From positions 1-64,000 of the forward strand of contig DASUTB010000083.1 of NCBI GenBank assembly GCA_036374835.1: a stretch of DNA of 64,000 nucleotides, read 5' to 3'. The notes below the pieces were generated by a model. That model searched no databases, was not told the origin of the DNA, and was given only the letters and a program-made list of their open reading frames with translations. A program made the position numbers and the translations under genes. Of the stretch, positions 52,353-61,180 are shown in pieces. Numbering within the stretch: position 1 is the stretch's first letter; the number at the start of each line of letters is the position of its first letter. Source of the DNA: DASUTB01 sp036374835 (GTDB lineage: Bacteria > Actinomycetota > Actinomycetes > Jiangellales > Jiangellaceae).

Positions 52353-53028
52353 CGAGCGCCGTCACCGGCACGCCGGCCAGTTGTTTGACGTCGCGGGCGA
52401 GGTGCGGCTGGTCGGCATAGCCCGCCGTTGCGGCCACATCGCCGAGGCCCATGCCGGTGCGGGCGAGCTCGAGCGCACGGTTCATCCGGACGATTCGGGT
52501 CAGCGTCTTCGGCCCGTAGCCGAAGACGTCGAGGCAGCGCCGGTGCAGCTGGCGGATGCTCAAGCCGGTGTCGTCGGCGATGGCGTCGACTCGATCACCT
52601 CGCACCGCACGTCGCATCAGGTAGGTTCCGAGTGGATCCGGCGGGAGGTTCCGGCGCATCGCCTCGGCCGCTGCCTTCTCCAGTACCGCGGCCGGCTCGG
52701 GTGCATGCACGAGTTGCTCGCGTAGCCGCCGGACGAGCGCGGGCTCCCACACTTCGACCAGCGGTACTCGCTCGTCGCGGAGTACGTGGCCCGGGACGCC
52801 GAAGACCCTCGGCCCGACGCCGGAGCCGAACCGGAGGCCGACGTAGTCGCGGCCCGGGCGCCAATCCGCCAGCTGTGCAGAAGTGTCCGGCCCGGCGATG
52901 ACGAGCTGCTCGTCGTACCACATCAGGTCCATGCACCCGTCCGGAAGAACCCGGTGCGACTCAGTGCGCGATGGCTCGGCGGTCCACACCGTGGTGTGCG
53001 GAACGGACGACGGCCACTCGCGGTACAT
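52342..53028 (-). CDS. AraC family regulator with DUF6597-like sensor
   Basis: A 228-aa protein. The N-terminal domain (RVLPDGCMDLMWYDEQLVIA GPDTSAQLADWRPGRDYVGL RFGSGVGPRVFGVPGHVLRD) matches the DUF6597-type sensor with the LPDGCMDLMW motif. The C-terminal HTH is DRVDAIADDTGLSIRQLHRR then MGLGDVAATAGYADQPHLAR. Convergent with the VOC gene, so not obviously its regulator. Confidence 0.9.
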   Translation of the reverse strand: MYREWPSSVPHTTVWTAEPSRTESHRVLPDGCMDLMWYDEQLVIAGPDTSAQLADWRPGRDYVGLRFGSGVGPRVFGVPGHVLRDERVPLVEVWEPALVRRLREQLVHAPEPAAVLEKAAAEAMRRNLPPDPLGTYLMRRAVRGDRVDAIADDTGLSIRQLHRRCLDVFGYGPKTLTRIVRMNRALELARTGMGLGDVAATAGYADQPHLARDVKQLAGVPVTALVRR

Positions 53029-53103
53029 ATCTCGACCCTAACCGGCGGTCCGGACAGCCAGATGCTTTGCGCTTTGTCGGCGCACTAGGGAAGGATCGCG
53101 GCT

Positions 53104-53664
53104 ATGACGGCGAAGAAGCAGCGCGCAGACGTGTTCATCGAGCAGGACAAAGATCCACGTACCGAGCCGCCGCAACACGGCGACGAGCGGGAGACCCTGC
53201 TCGGTTTCTTGCGTTGGCAACGCGAAACACTCGAGCTCAAATGCGCCGACTTGGACGCCGAGCAACTCGCGCGCCGGGCCGTCGAGCCGTCCACCATGTC
53301 CCTGCTCGGCCTCGTACGCCACATGGCCGACGTCGAACGCGGCTGGTTCCGGAGGTTCATGGCCGGGCAGGACGCACCGCCGATCTTCTACTCGCGGGAA
53401 GACCCGGACGGCGACTTCGACGATGCGGTCGCCGACCCCACCGTCGTCGAGGAGGCATGGCGAGCATGGCACGAGGAGGTAGCGTTCGCCGACAAGTATG
53501 TTGCCGAGTCACCCGATCTCGGTGTCATCGGGAAGCGCGCGAAGGCTGATCGCGGCGAGTTGTCGTTGCGCTGGGTCCTCACCCACATGATCGAGGAGTA
53601 CGCCCGGCACCTTGGCCACGCCGACCTGCTGCGCGAGCGCATCGACGGCCGCCTCGGTCAGTAG
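53104..53664 (+). CDS. DinB family protein (DUF664), paralogue 1
   Basis: A 186-aa four-helix metal-binding protein. ETLLGFLRWQRETLELKCAD, STMSLLGLVRHMADVERGWF RRF and RWVLTHMIEEYARHLGHADL LRERIDG place the three ligand His (RHMADVE, THMIEE, GHAD) of DinB-type proteins. AAGGA lies upstream of the ATG. Nearly the same architecture as the protein at 60541-61098. Possibly thiol-dependent detoxification, unproven. Confidence 0.9.
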   Translation: MTAKKQRADVFIEQDKDPRTEPPQHGDERETLLGFLRWQRETLELKCADLDAEQLARRAVEPSTMSLLGLVRHMADVERGWFRRFMAGQDAPPIFYSREDPDGDFDDAVADPTVVEEAWRAWHEEVAFADKYVAESPDLGVIGKRAKADRGELSLRWVLTHMIEEYARHLGHADLLRERIDGRLGQ

Positions 53665-53740
53665 CGCCACAACCCGTCAGCACCGGCGACGACCGTCGCC
53701 AGCAAGATCCAGGGCACGTGGTGCCGCTAGCCTGAGTGCC

Positions 53741-56700
53741 GTGGCACCCGAGCTGACCCTGCTGAAGACCGTGGAGTACCGCGGCCAGGAGATCACGAGC
53801 CCGCGGCTGCGCGACCTGCTTGCCGTGCTCGCGATCGACGTGCCAACAGGTGCCAGCACCGCCCGGCTCATCGAAGAGCTGTGGCCGGACGAACGACCGG
53901 AGAATCCTGCCAAAGCACTGCAGGTCTTGATCTCGCGCGCGCGGTCTCAGCTCGGATCCGATCTGATCGCCACAACGTCGACCGGCTACCGACTCGCGTT
54001 GACCGAAGAGCAGGTGGACACGTCGGCCGTAACGCTCCGGGCGTCCGAGAGCGGCCGGCACTTTCGAGCTGGAAATCACGTCGCGGCGCTGGATCTGGCT
54101 GAGGCCGGGCTGGCCATCTGGGGCGCGGCTCCTCCTGCCGACGGACTACTCGACGATCCGGTATCGCAGTTGCGCGCCGACCGGGAAACGACGCGCTCCT
54201 CGCTGGTACGAACTCGGGCACTGGCCCTCGCCCGCCTCGGCCGGCATGACGAGGCCATCGCACCGCTTACCGCGCTGGTCCGCGAACGCCCGCGGGACGA
54301 GGAACTGCTTGCCGAACTGCTGCGCAGCGAAGCCGCCACTGCCGGACCGTCCGCGGCCCTTGCGCGGTACGAGGACTACCGGCGCTCGCTGCGCGACGAA
54401 CTCGGCACTGACCCCGGCGCTGCGCTACAGGCGTTGCATCAAGAACTTCTGCAGCGCACCACGCCGCCGGTTCGGTACGGCGTCACGCACGAGCCCAACC
54501 CCCTGGTCGGCCGGGATGACGACATCGCCGCGGTCAAGAACCTGCTGCAAACGTCTCGAGTCACGTCTATCGTCGGGCCAGGCGGGCTGGGCAAGACTCG
54601 ACTGGCTCAGGCGGTGTGGCGCGACTCGGAACAGGCGGGAGCGTTCGTCGCGCTGGCCGGCGTTACATCCGACGACCAGGTCGTCGGGGAGGTCGCGTCC
54701 GCCGTCGCCGCCGGGGACTCCCGCTTCAAGCCGGCCGCCGGCGCGCACCGCGACCTTCTCGGCCAGATCGCCGGAGCGCTCAGCCCCGGACCGGCGCTGC
54801 TCGTGCTCGACAACTGCGAGCACGTGATAACCGGCGCCTCGGATCTCGTACGAACGCTGGTCGCGATGTCTCCGGACCTCACGGTGCTCACGACGAGCCG
54901 CGCTCCGCTCGACCTGTCGTCGGAGTCGGTGTACCCGCTGCCCGAACTGCCCCTTTCCGCAGCCATCGAGCTGTTCGGACAGCGCGCGCGAGCAGCACGA
55001 CCGGACGTCGAGCTTCCGGACGATGTGGTTTCCGGGTTGTGCCAGCGGCTGGACGGTCTGCCGCTCGCGATCGAGCTGGCGGCTGCGCGGGCGCGCGTCA
55101 TGTCGGTCGGCGATATCGTCGCGCGGCTGGACGATCGCTTCAGCTTGCTGCGGTCCGGTCTCCGCGACGCCCCCGAGCGACACCAGACGTTGCGCGCCGT
55201 CGTCGAGTGGAGCTGGAATCTGCTCGATCCGTCCGGGCAGGCGGCCATGCGAGCGCTGTCGGTGTTCCCCGACGGATTCACCGCCGATGCGGTGCAGCAG
55301 GTGCTGGGTGACGCCGTCCCGAGCGTCGAGGAGGTGCTCGATCAGCTCGTCGAGCAGTCGTTACTGAAGGTGAGCGACACGCCGACCGGCACCCGGTTCA
55401 GGATGCTCGAGACGGTGCGGGAGTTCAGCGCCGCCGAGTGTGCGGATGCCGGTGAGAGTGGGCAGGCCATCACCCGTCTGCTCGCCTGGGCGCGTGGGCT
55501 TGGTCTGCGGAATTTCGAAGCGCCGTTCGGCCCGGACCCGTACTCAGCGGTCGGCCTTGTCCGCGCCGAGCAGGACAACCTGTCCCACGCGATTCGGCAC
55601 GCGCTCGCTCGAGAAGACGGCGCCACCGTAGCGGCCATTACGGCTGTGCTGTCCATGTTGTGGTTCAGCGACTCCAAAGATCCTCGTCTCTCCGGCCATG
55701 CTGAAGAGACGTCGTGGATCCTTTCGCACTACCGGCCCGAGCCCGATCTCGTCGAGGTGACCCGTGCAGCACTGATGCTCAGCACTGCGCTCACGTTCAT
55801 CTTCGAAGGCCCACGGGCGGTGCGCCCTATCGTCGCCCTTCGCCGCCTCCCCGCGGCGCCGCCGACGACCTTCTTACGGGCGGTGGCCGAGATCCTCCAA
55901 GCCTCTATCGGCGAACCGGAGTCGCTGTTTCGGCTCGCCGACAGCGACGAGCCTTTGGTCTCCGGCGGTGCCAATGGCCTCGTCAGCTACTACTGGGAAT
56001 CCGAGAACGATATGGACCGAGCCCTTTCGGCGGCCCATCGGATGCTGGACGCGTACAACCAGTGCGATATTCCGTGGCTCCAGGCCCTCGCACATGCCCG
56101 GATCGGGGAGCTCAGCTTTCAGGTCGAGCACGGCGACCAGGCGCGCAAACACCTGGCCGAGGCACTGCCGGTGATCGAACGGCTCGGTGCCCGAGCTGAC
56201 GCGGCGGGAATTCGCTGGTGGATCGTCCTGGCCAACCTACAGTGCGGTGATGTGGACGAGGCCGTGCGATGGATGGACTCCATCGCTCCGCCGCCTATCG
56301 AGAGCGTTCTCGGGACGCTCGGCTACTCCGTCGGTGCTCGTGCGGAGGTCCATCTCGCGCGCGGTGAGAACGAGGCCGGGCTGCAGCTATGGCGGCACGC
56401 GGTCGACTTGATCCAGAACTCCGATGAGATGCCACCCACGGCGATCCCGGCCGAATTGGACCCGTGGGCGATCGAGGCGCGGAGTAGCACCGTGATCGCG
56501 CACGCCTACCTCGGCGTTCACGACGCGGTGACGAACATCGTCGACGACCTGATCAGCCGGCTCTCCACACTGCTCGAGGCGCGCCTCGTCAACCCACCGC
56601 CCTACATCATGGAGTTCCAGCTCGGCGGCACGCTCCTTCTGGCGATCGCCATGGCGGACCTCGCCCGAGCGAAGCAGCGCAACGACAAAGCCGGCATCGG

Positions 56701-56917
56701 CGCGGCCGTACGGATGATCGCGCTGGCCGAGCGCTTCGGCTTCTTACGGAATTTCCAGCCGACGATGTCCTCGGCCGGAGTCCGGGCGACGGCGGAACAG
56801 GCCGACCGGTCGGCGCACGAGGAGGCGGTGTCCTCGTACGCCGACCTGGACCGTGCCGGCCTGCGCGCCGCGGCGATCGCTATGCTGCGCTCACGACCTT
56901 CGAGTACGACCGGTTGA
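53741..56917 (+). CDS. BTAD/SARP-type transcriptional regulator with NB-ARC and TPR-like region
   Basis: A 1058-aa AfsR-like regulator. Residues 1-90 are an OmpR/SARP winged helix (LRDLLAVLAIDVPTGASTAR LIEELWPDERPENPAKALQV); 95-240 is the BTAD (HDEAIAPLTALVRERPRDEE LLAELLRSEA, ARYEDYRRSLRDELGTDPGA ALQALHQ). An NB-ARC/STAND ATPase follows with GPGGLGKT (279-286), LLVLDNCEHV and LDGLPLAIELAAARARVMS; the C-terminal 450 residues are helical repeats. GTG 53741 is chosen because BTAD homology begins there. Convergent with, and 38 bp overlapping, the downstream ABC exporter genes, which it might control. Confidence 0.92.
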   Translation: MAPELTLLKTVEYRGQEITSPRLRDLLAVLAIDVPTGASTARLIEELWPDERPENPAKALQVLISRARSQLGSDLIATTSTGYRLALTEEQVDTSAVTLRASESGRHFRAGNHVAALDLAEAGLAIWGAAPPADGLLDDPVSQLRADRETTRSSLVRTRALALARLGRHDEAIAPLTALVRERPRDEELLAELLRSEAATAGPSAALARYEDYRRSLRDELGTDPGAALQALHQELLQRTTPPVRYGVTHEPNPLVGRDDDIAAVKNLLQTSRVTSIVGPGGLGKTRLAQAVWRDSEQAGAFVALAGVTSDDQVVGEVASAVAAGDSRFKPAAGAHRDLLGQIAGALSPGPALLVLDNCEHVITGASDLVRTLVAMSPDLTVLTTSRAPLDLSSESVYPLPELPLSAAIELFGQRARAARPDVELPDDVVSGLCQRLDGLPLAIELAAARARVMSVGDIVARLDDRFSLLRSGLRDAPERHQTLRAVVEWSWNLLDPSGQAAMRALSVFPDGFTADAVQQVLGDAVPSVEEVLDQLVEQSLLKVSDTPTGTRFRMLETVREFSAAECADAGESGQAITRLLAWARGLGLRNFEAPFGPDPYSAVGLVRAEQDNLSHAIRHALAREDGATVAAITAVLSMLWFSDSKDPRLSGHAEETSWILSHYRPEPDLVEVTRAALMLSTALTFIFEGPRAVRPIVALRRLPAAPPTTFLRAVAEILQASIGEPESLFRLADSDEPLVSGGANGLVSYYWESENDMDRALSAAHRMLDAYNQCDIPWLQALAHARIGELSFQVEHGDQARKHLAEALPVIERLGARADAAGIRWWIVLANLQCGDVDEAVRWMDSIAPPPIESVLGTLGYSVGARAEVHLARGENEAGLQLWRHAVDLIQNSDEMPPTAIPAELDPWAIEARSSTVIAHAYLGVHDAVTNIVDDLISRLSTLLEARLVNPPPYIMEFQLGGTLLLAIAMADLARAKQRNDKAGIGAAVRMIALAERFGFLRNFQPTMSSAGVRATAEQADRSAHEEAVSSYADLDRAGLRAAAIAMLRSRPSSTTG

Positions 56918-57707
56918 CCGCGGACGGATCGCGGTTGTAAAGCTTCTTCGCCCACAGGTAACCGACCAGCGCGATGGCGACACACCATGCGACGGAGATC
57001 CAACCGCTGTTACCGATCTCGGTGCCGGTGAGCAGCCCACGCGTTGTCTCCATGATCGGCGTGAACGGCTGGTTCTCGGCGAACCACCCCAGCCCCGCCG
57101 GCATCGAGTCAGTGGGCACGAAGCCGCTGCCGAGAAACGGCAGCAGGAACAGCGGCATCGGCAGGTTGCTCGCGCCCTCGACGGTCTTGGAGACCAGTCC
57201 GAGTGCTACGGAGAACCAGATCAGCGCCAGCGACAACAGCGCGAACAGGCCGGCCGTTGCGAGCCAATCCACCGCCGTGGCGTTGGGGTCGAAGCCGACC
57301 AGCATCGCCACACCGACCACCAAGACCAAGGCCAGCATGATCTGGATCAAGCTGCCGAGCACGTGCCCGGTCAACACTGAGACGCGGGCAATGGCCATGG
57401 TGCGAAACCGAGCGACGATGCCTTCGGCCATGTCCATGGCGACCGAGATCGCCGTGCCCTGGACTGCTCCGGCTACCGCCAGCACGAGAATGGCCGGCGT
57501 GATGTAGGTGGCGTAGCCGGCCCGGCCGGCCGCTGCGCCACCGATGCCGCTACCCATCGTTTCTCCGAAGACGTAGACGAACAGCAGCAGCAGAATGACC
57601 GGGACGGCGACCGCCAGCAGGGCCACTGTCGGGTAGCGCTGTACGCGCTTGAGCTGGCGGCGCAGCATGGTCATGGAATCACGGACCGCATACGTACGGG
57701 TACTCAT
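56880..57707 (-). CDS. ABC-2 type exporter permease
   Basis: A 275-aa permease, six TM helices: YPTVALLAVAVPVILLLLFV, ITPAILVLAVAGAVQGTAIS, IQIMLALVLVVGVAMLVGF, LFALLSLALIWFSVALGLVS, PMPLFLLPFLGSGFVPTDS, SVAWCVAIALVGYLWAKKLY. The MDMAEGIVARFRTMAIARVS coupling helix and SNLPMPLFLLPFLGSGFVPT DSMP are ABC-2/DrrB-like. The start overlaps the ATPase stop (ATGA). The 3' end overlaps the SARP gene by 38 bp. Confidence 0.92.
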   Translation of the reverse strand: MSTRTYAVRDSMTMLRRQLKRVQRYPTVALLAVAVPVILLLLFVYVFGETMGSGIGGAAAGRAGYATYITPAILVLAVAGAVQGTAISVAMDMAEGIVARFRTMAIARVSVLTGHVLGSLIQIMLALVLVVGVAMLVGFDPNATAVDWLATAGLFALLSLALIWFSVALGLVSKTVEGASNLPMPLFLLPFLGSGFVPTDSMPAGLGWFAENQPFTPIMETTRGLLTGTEIGNSGWISVAWCVAIALVGYLWAKKLYNRDPSAVNRSYSKVVSAA

Positions 57708-58669
57708 TTCATTGTCTCCTTCGCCGGCTCGGTCTGTTCGGTCGGACGACCTGTGAGCGCCAGGAACACGTCGTCCAGATCGGGCGTGTGAACCGTCATT
57801 TCGGTGACCTCGATCGACTCGTCCTCCAGCCGGTCCAGTAGCGACTTCAACGACCGCAGGCTGCCATCGCTCGGCACTTGCAGCGTGAGTGCTTCGTCGT
57901 CCCGAACTCCGTCGCCGACGAGGTGCGCGGCGGACTCGAGCCCTCGGACGTCGGCGAAGCGGAGCAGCACGTGACCACCGGGGACCTGCCGCTTGAGCTC
58001 GGCCGCTGTGCCCTCGGCCACGATCGTTCCGTGGTCGAGCAGGGCGATGCGGTCCGCGAGCTCGTCGGCTTCGTCCAAGTGCTGCGTGGTGAGGAAGATC
58101 GTCACGCCTTCAGCCACCAACTCACGGATGATCTGCCACATGGTCCGGCGGCTGCGCGGGTCGAGACCGGTCGTCGGCTCGTCCAGGAAGACGACCTGCG
58201 GGTCGCCGATCAGGCTCATCGCGAGATCGAGGCGCCGCCGCATACCACCGGAGTACGTCACTGCCGGTCTCTTGGCCGCGTCCACCAAGTCGAACCGCTC
58301 CAGCAGATTTGCCGCCCGCTGTTTGCCGGCTGATTTGGGCAGGTGGTTCAGGTCAGCCATCAAGGCGAGGTTCTCCTCGCCGGTGAGCAGGTTGTCGACG
58401 GCGGAGAACTGGCCGGTCACGCCGATCGCGGTACGAACGCCGTCCGGGTTCTGGTCGACGTCATAGCCGGCGACCGTGAGATCGCCGCTGTCCGACCGGA
58501 TCAGCGTCGACAAGATGTTGACCATAGTGGTCTTTCCGGCGCCGTTCGGGCCGAGCAGCGCGAAGATCGTCCTCTCGGCGACGTCGAGATCGAGTCCGGC
58601 GAGAACCAGATTGTCGCCGAACGCCTTGCGCAGTCCGCGGACCGAGATCGCCTGCGGCGAGTTGGTCAT
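57704..58669 (-). CDS. ABC transporter ATP-binding protein (DrrA-like)
   Basis: A 321-aa ATPase. Walker A GPNGAGKT at 40-47, signature YSGGMRRRLDLAMSL (Tyr in place of the usual Leu), Walker B VVFLDEPTTGLD, H-loop TTQHLDEADELADRIALL and a DrrA-type C-terminal domain ending VHTPDLDDVFLALTGRP. ATG 58669 follows AAAGGAG. It forms an exporter with the coupled permease; substrate unknown. Confidence 0.94.
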   Translation of the reverse strand: MTNSPQAISVRGLRKAFGDNLVLAGLDLDVAERTIFALLGPNGAGKTTMVNILSTLIRSDSGDLTVAGYDVDQNPDGVRTAIGVTGQFSAVDNLLTGEENLALMADLNHLPKSAGKQRAANLLERFDLVDAAKRPAVTYSGGMRRRLDLAMSLIGDPQVVFLDEPTTGLDPRSRRTMWQIIRELVAEGVTIFLTTQHLDEADELADRIALLDHGTIVAEGTAAELKRQVPGGHVLLRFADVRGLESAAHLVGDGVRDDEALTLQVPSDGSLRSLKSLLDRLEDESIEVTEMTVHTPDLDDVFLALTGRPTEQTEPAKETMK

Positions 58670-58735
58670 GTTCGCTCCTTTCGTCACAGGGGCACGTGGT
58701 TGCCCTGACAGGAGCGAGCATGCGAGGTGCTGGAT

Positions 58736-60343
58736 TTACCGCGGTTTCACATCGGTTTCAGTTGCGCCGGCGACGAGCGGATCGAGCGTGACGTCCGGAT
58801 ACCGCTTGCGCACCGCGTCGAGGCGCCAGCGATCGGTGAACAACGCGAGCAGGGCGCCGTCCCCTCGTACCGCGACCTCACAGCCCCGCTCCGACCCGAG
58901 CACCGCTACGTCACCGCCCGCGGTCAGCTGGGCGATCGAGTACGGCAGGTTCTCCAGGCTGATCGGTGCCCGGAACTCGTGCTCCATCCGGTGCGACACC
59001 ACGTCGAACTGCAGCGGGCCGACGGCCGCCAGGATGGGCGCCGCATCACCGCGCAGGTCGGACCGCAGGACCTGAACGGCACCCTCCTGTTCGAGCTGCT
59101 CGATGCCGCGGCGGAACTGCTTGGACTTGCTCGTGTCCGTCGCCCGGGCAACCATGAAGTGCTCGGGCGCGAACGACGGAATGGGGGGAAACTCGACCCG
59201 CGAGTCGCCCGCATACAGCGTGTCGCTCGGCCGCAGTGCCGACGCGTTCACCAGCCCGACGATGTCGCCCGGATAAGCGACATCGACGGTCTCGCGGTCG
59301 CGGCCGAACATCGCTTGCGCGTACTTCGTGGCGAAGCTCTTGTCGGTCGCGGCGTGGGTCAGCACCGATCCACGCTCGAACCTGCCCGAGCACACCCGCA
59401 CAAACGCCACCCGGTCCCGGTGCGCCGGGTCCATACCCGCCTGCACCTTGAACACGAGACCGGAGAACGGCTCGTCGAGGGCGCGCCGCTGCCCGTCGAC
59501 CGCGGCGCGCGGCGACGGTGCCGGGGCCAGCTCGGCCAGCGTGTCGAGCAGCGCGCGGACGCCGATGTTGGCGATGGCCGCGCCGAACAGCAGCGGCGTG
59601 GTCTTCCCGGCGTGGAACGACTCGAGATCGAGTTCGCCGAGCAGCGACGATTCTTCAACCGCCGCGTGCCAGTCCGCACCGAAGCGCCGCTGCGCCTCGG
59701 CCGCGGACAACTCCTCCTCCGAGGAGATCCGCGCCCCGCCCGGCGCCCGTTCGAAGACGCTCATCGAATCGGCGCGGCAGTCCCGGAAGCCGGCGAAGTC
59801 CCCAGCGATGCCGACCGGCCAGGTCAGCGGCGTCGGGCGCAGCCCGATCCGCGATTCGATCTCGTCGCAGAGCTCCAGCGCGTGTTTACCCGGGCGATCC
59901 CACTTGTTGATGAACGTGATGATCGGGATGCCGCGGTGCCGGCACACGTCGAACAACTTCAGCGTCTGCGGTTCCAGGCCGGCGGCCGCGTCCAGGAGCA
60001 TCACCGCACAGTCGACCGCCGCCAGTACGCGGTAGGTGTCCTCGGAGAAGTCGGCGTGGCCCGGCGTGTCGAGCAGGTTGATCACCACGTCGCCGTACTC
60101 GAACTGCATCGCGGCACTCGTGATCGAGATCCCGCGAGTCTTCTCCATCTCCATCCAGTCCGAGACGACACCCTTGCGGCCGGCCTTGCCGTGCACGGCG
60201 CCCGCCTCGGCGATGACCCTGGCATGCAGGGCCAGCGCCTCGGTCAGGGTCGACTTGCCGGCGTCGGGATGGCTGATGACCGCGAACGTGCGCCGTCTGG
60301 CCGCCTGCGTCATCACGTCAGGCGTCGTGGTGGTAATCGTCAT
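58736..60343 (-). CDS. prfC: Peptide chain release factor 3
   Basis: A 535-aa translational GTPase that recycles RF1/RF2 from the ribosome. G1 SHPDAGKST, switch I RGISITSAAMQFEY, G3 LLDTPGHADFSEDT, G4 INKWDRP. The domain 2/3 segments SGLVFKVQAGMDPAHRDRVA FVRVCSGRFERG and EFPPIPSFAPEHFMVARATD distinguish it from EF-G. The usual length is about 530 aa. RF3 is patchily distributed in actinobacteria. Monocistronic. Confidence 0.95.
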   Translation of the reverse strand: MTITTTTPDVMTQAARRRTFAVISHPDAGKSTLTEALALHARVIAEAGAVHGKAGRKGVVSDWMEMEKTRGISITSAAMQFEYGDVVINLLDTPGHADFSEDTYRVLAAVDCAVMLLDAAAGLEPQTLKLFDVCRHRGIPIITFINKWDRPGKHALELCDEIESRIGLRPTPLTWPVGIAGDFAGFRDCRADSMSVFERAPGGARISSEEELSAAEAQRRFGADWHAAVEESSLLGELDLESFHAGKTTPLLFGAAIANIGVRALLDTLAELAPAPSPRAAVDGQRRALDEPFSGLVFKVQAGMDPAHRDRVAFVRVCSGRFERGSVLTHAATDKSFATKYAQAMFGRDRETVDVAYPGDIVGLVNASALRPSDTLYAGDSRVEFPPIPSFAPEHFMVARATDTSKSKQFRRGIEQLEQEGAVQVLRSDLRGDAAPILAAVGPLQFDVVSHRMEHEFRAPISLENLPYSIAQLTAGGDVAVLGSERGCEVAVRGDGALLALFTDRWRLDAVRKRYPDVTLDPLVAGATETDVKPR

Positions 60344-60540
60344 AGCGACCGTTCCCGAACGGATCGCAGGTCGGGACGTCTTCTCGCCCGGGCACGGTAC
60401 GGCGACACGAGTGGGGTCGCTGAAGGATTCGGATTGCGCATAGACACGGAGATGGGAAGTTTACCGGATCACGGCGGTCGTCCCACAATTGATCCGGCGC
60501 TATTGCGCGGCGACGGTTGCGTCGGGAAGGATCCGGGGCC

Positions 60541-61098
60541 ATGGCGACCACGAATCTGCGCGCAGGCAGGTTTGTCGAATCCGAGAACGATCCACGGACC
60601 GACAAGCCGCGGCAAGGTGCTGAGAAGGAGATGCTCATCGGCTTCCTTCGCTGGCAACGAGAGACTCTCGAGCTCAAGTGCTCGGGCATGGACGCCGAAC
60701 AACTCACCCGGCGGGCCGTCAAGCCGTCCACCATGTCGTTGCTCGGCCTGATCCGGCACATGGCAGACGTCGAGCGCAGTTGGTTCCGGCGTTACATGGA
60801 CGGGCAGGACGTGCCGCACCACTTCCTCACGCGCGACAACCCGGATGCCAACTTCGACGGCGCGGTGGCCGACCCCGAAGTTGTGGACGAGGCGTGGCGG
60901 CTCTGGCGTGAAGAGATCATGTTCGCGGACCAGTATGTCGCTGACACTGATCTGGACTTACTGGGCGGACGTCCTGACGATAAGCACGACCAGAGATCAC
61001 TGCGCTGGGTTCTGCTTCACATGATCGAGGAGTACGCCCGACACCTCGGCCACGCCGACCTCCTGCGCGAGCGAATAGACGGCCGCATCGGCATGTAG
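60541..61098 (+). CDS. DinB family protein (DUF664), paralogue 2
   Basis: A 185-aa paralogue of the protein at 53104-53664: EMLIGFLRWQRETLELKCSG, STMSLLGLIRHMADVERSWF RRYMDGQD, RWVLLHMIEEYARHLGHADL LRERIDGRIG. The ligand His are in RHMADVE, LHMIEE and GHAD. The start MATTNLRAGR follows a G-rich region; an in-frame upstream start at 60517 is less likely. A bidirectional terminator follows. Confidence 0.9.
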   Translation: MATTNLRAGRFVESENDPRTDKPRQGAEKEMLIGFLRWQRETLELKCSGMDAEQLTRRAVKPSTMSLLGLIRHMADVERSWFRRYMDGQDVPHHFLTRDNPDANFDGAVADPEVVDEAWRLWREEIMFADQYVADTDLDLLGGRPDDKHDQRSLRWVLLHMIEEYARHLGHADLLRERIDGRIGM

Positions 61099-61113
61099 CG
61101 TCCGGCTCGCCCG

Positions 61114-61162
61114 TGATCACCGGCACTTTCCGCGTCATGCGTGTGAAAAGTGCCGGTGATCA
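61114..61162. terminator. Bidirectional terminator between DinB paralogue and chitinase
   Basis: A 16-bp perfect stem TGATCACCGGCACTTT (61114-61129) / AAAGTGCCGGTGATCA (61147-61162) with a 17-nt loop, between two convergent genes. The stem base carries AAA/TTT on both sides. Confidence 0.75.
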
Positions 61163-61180
61163 TGGTCTGGGCCAGGGCCG

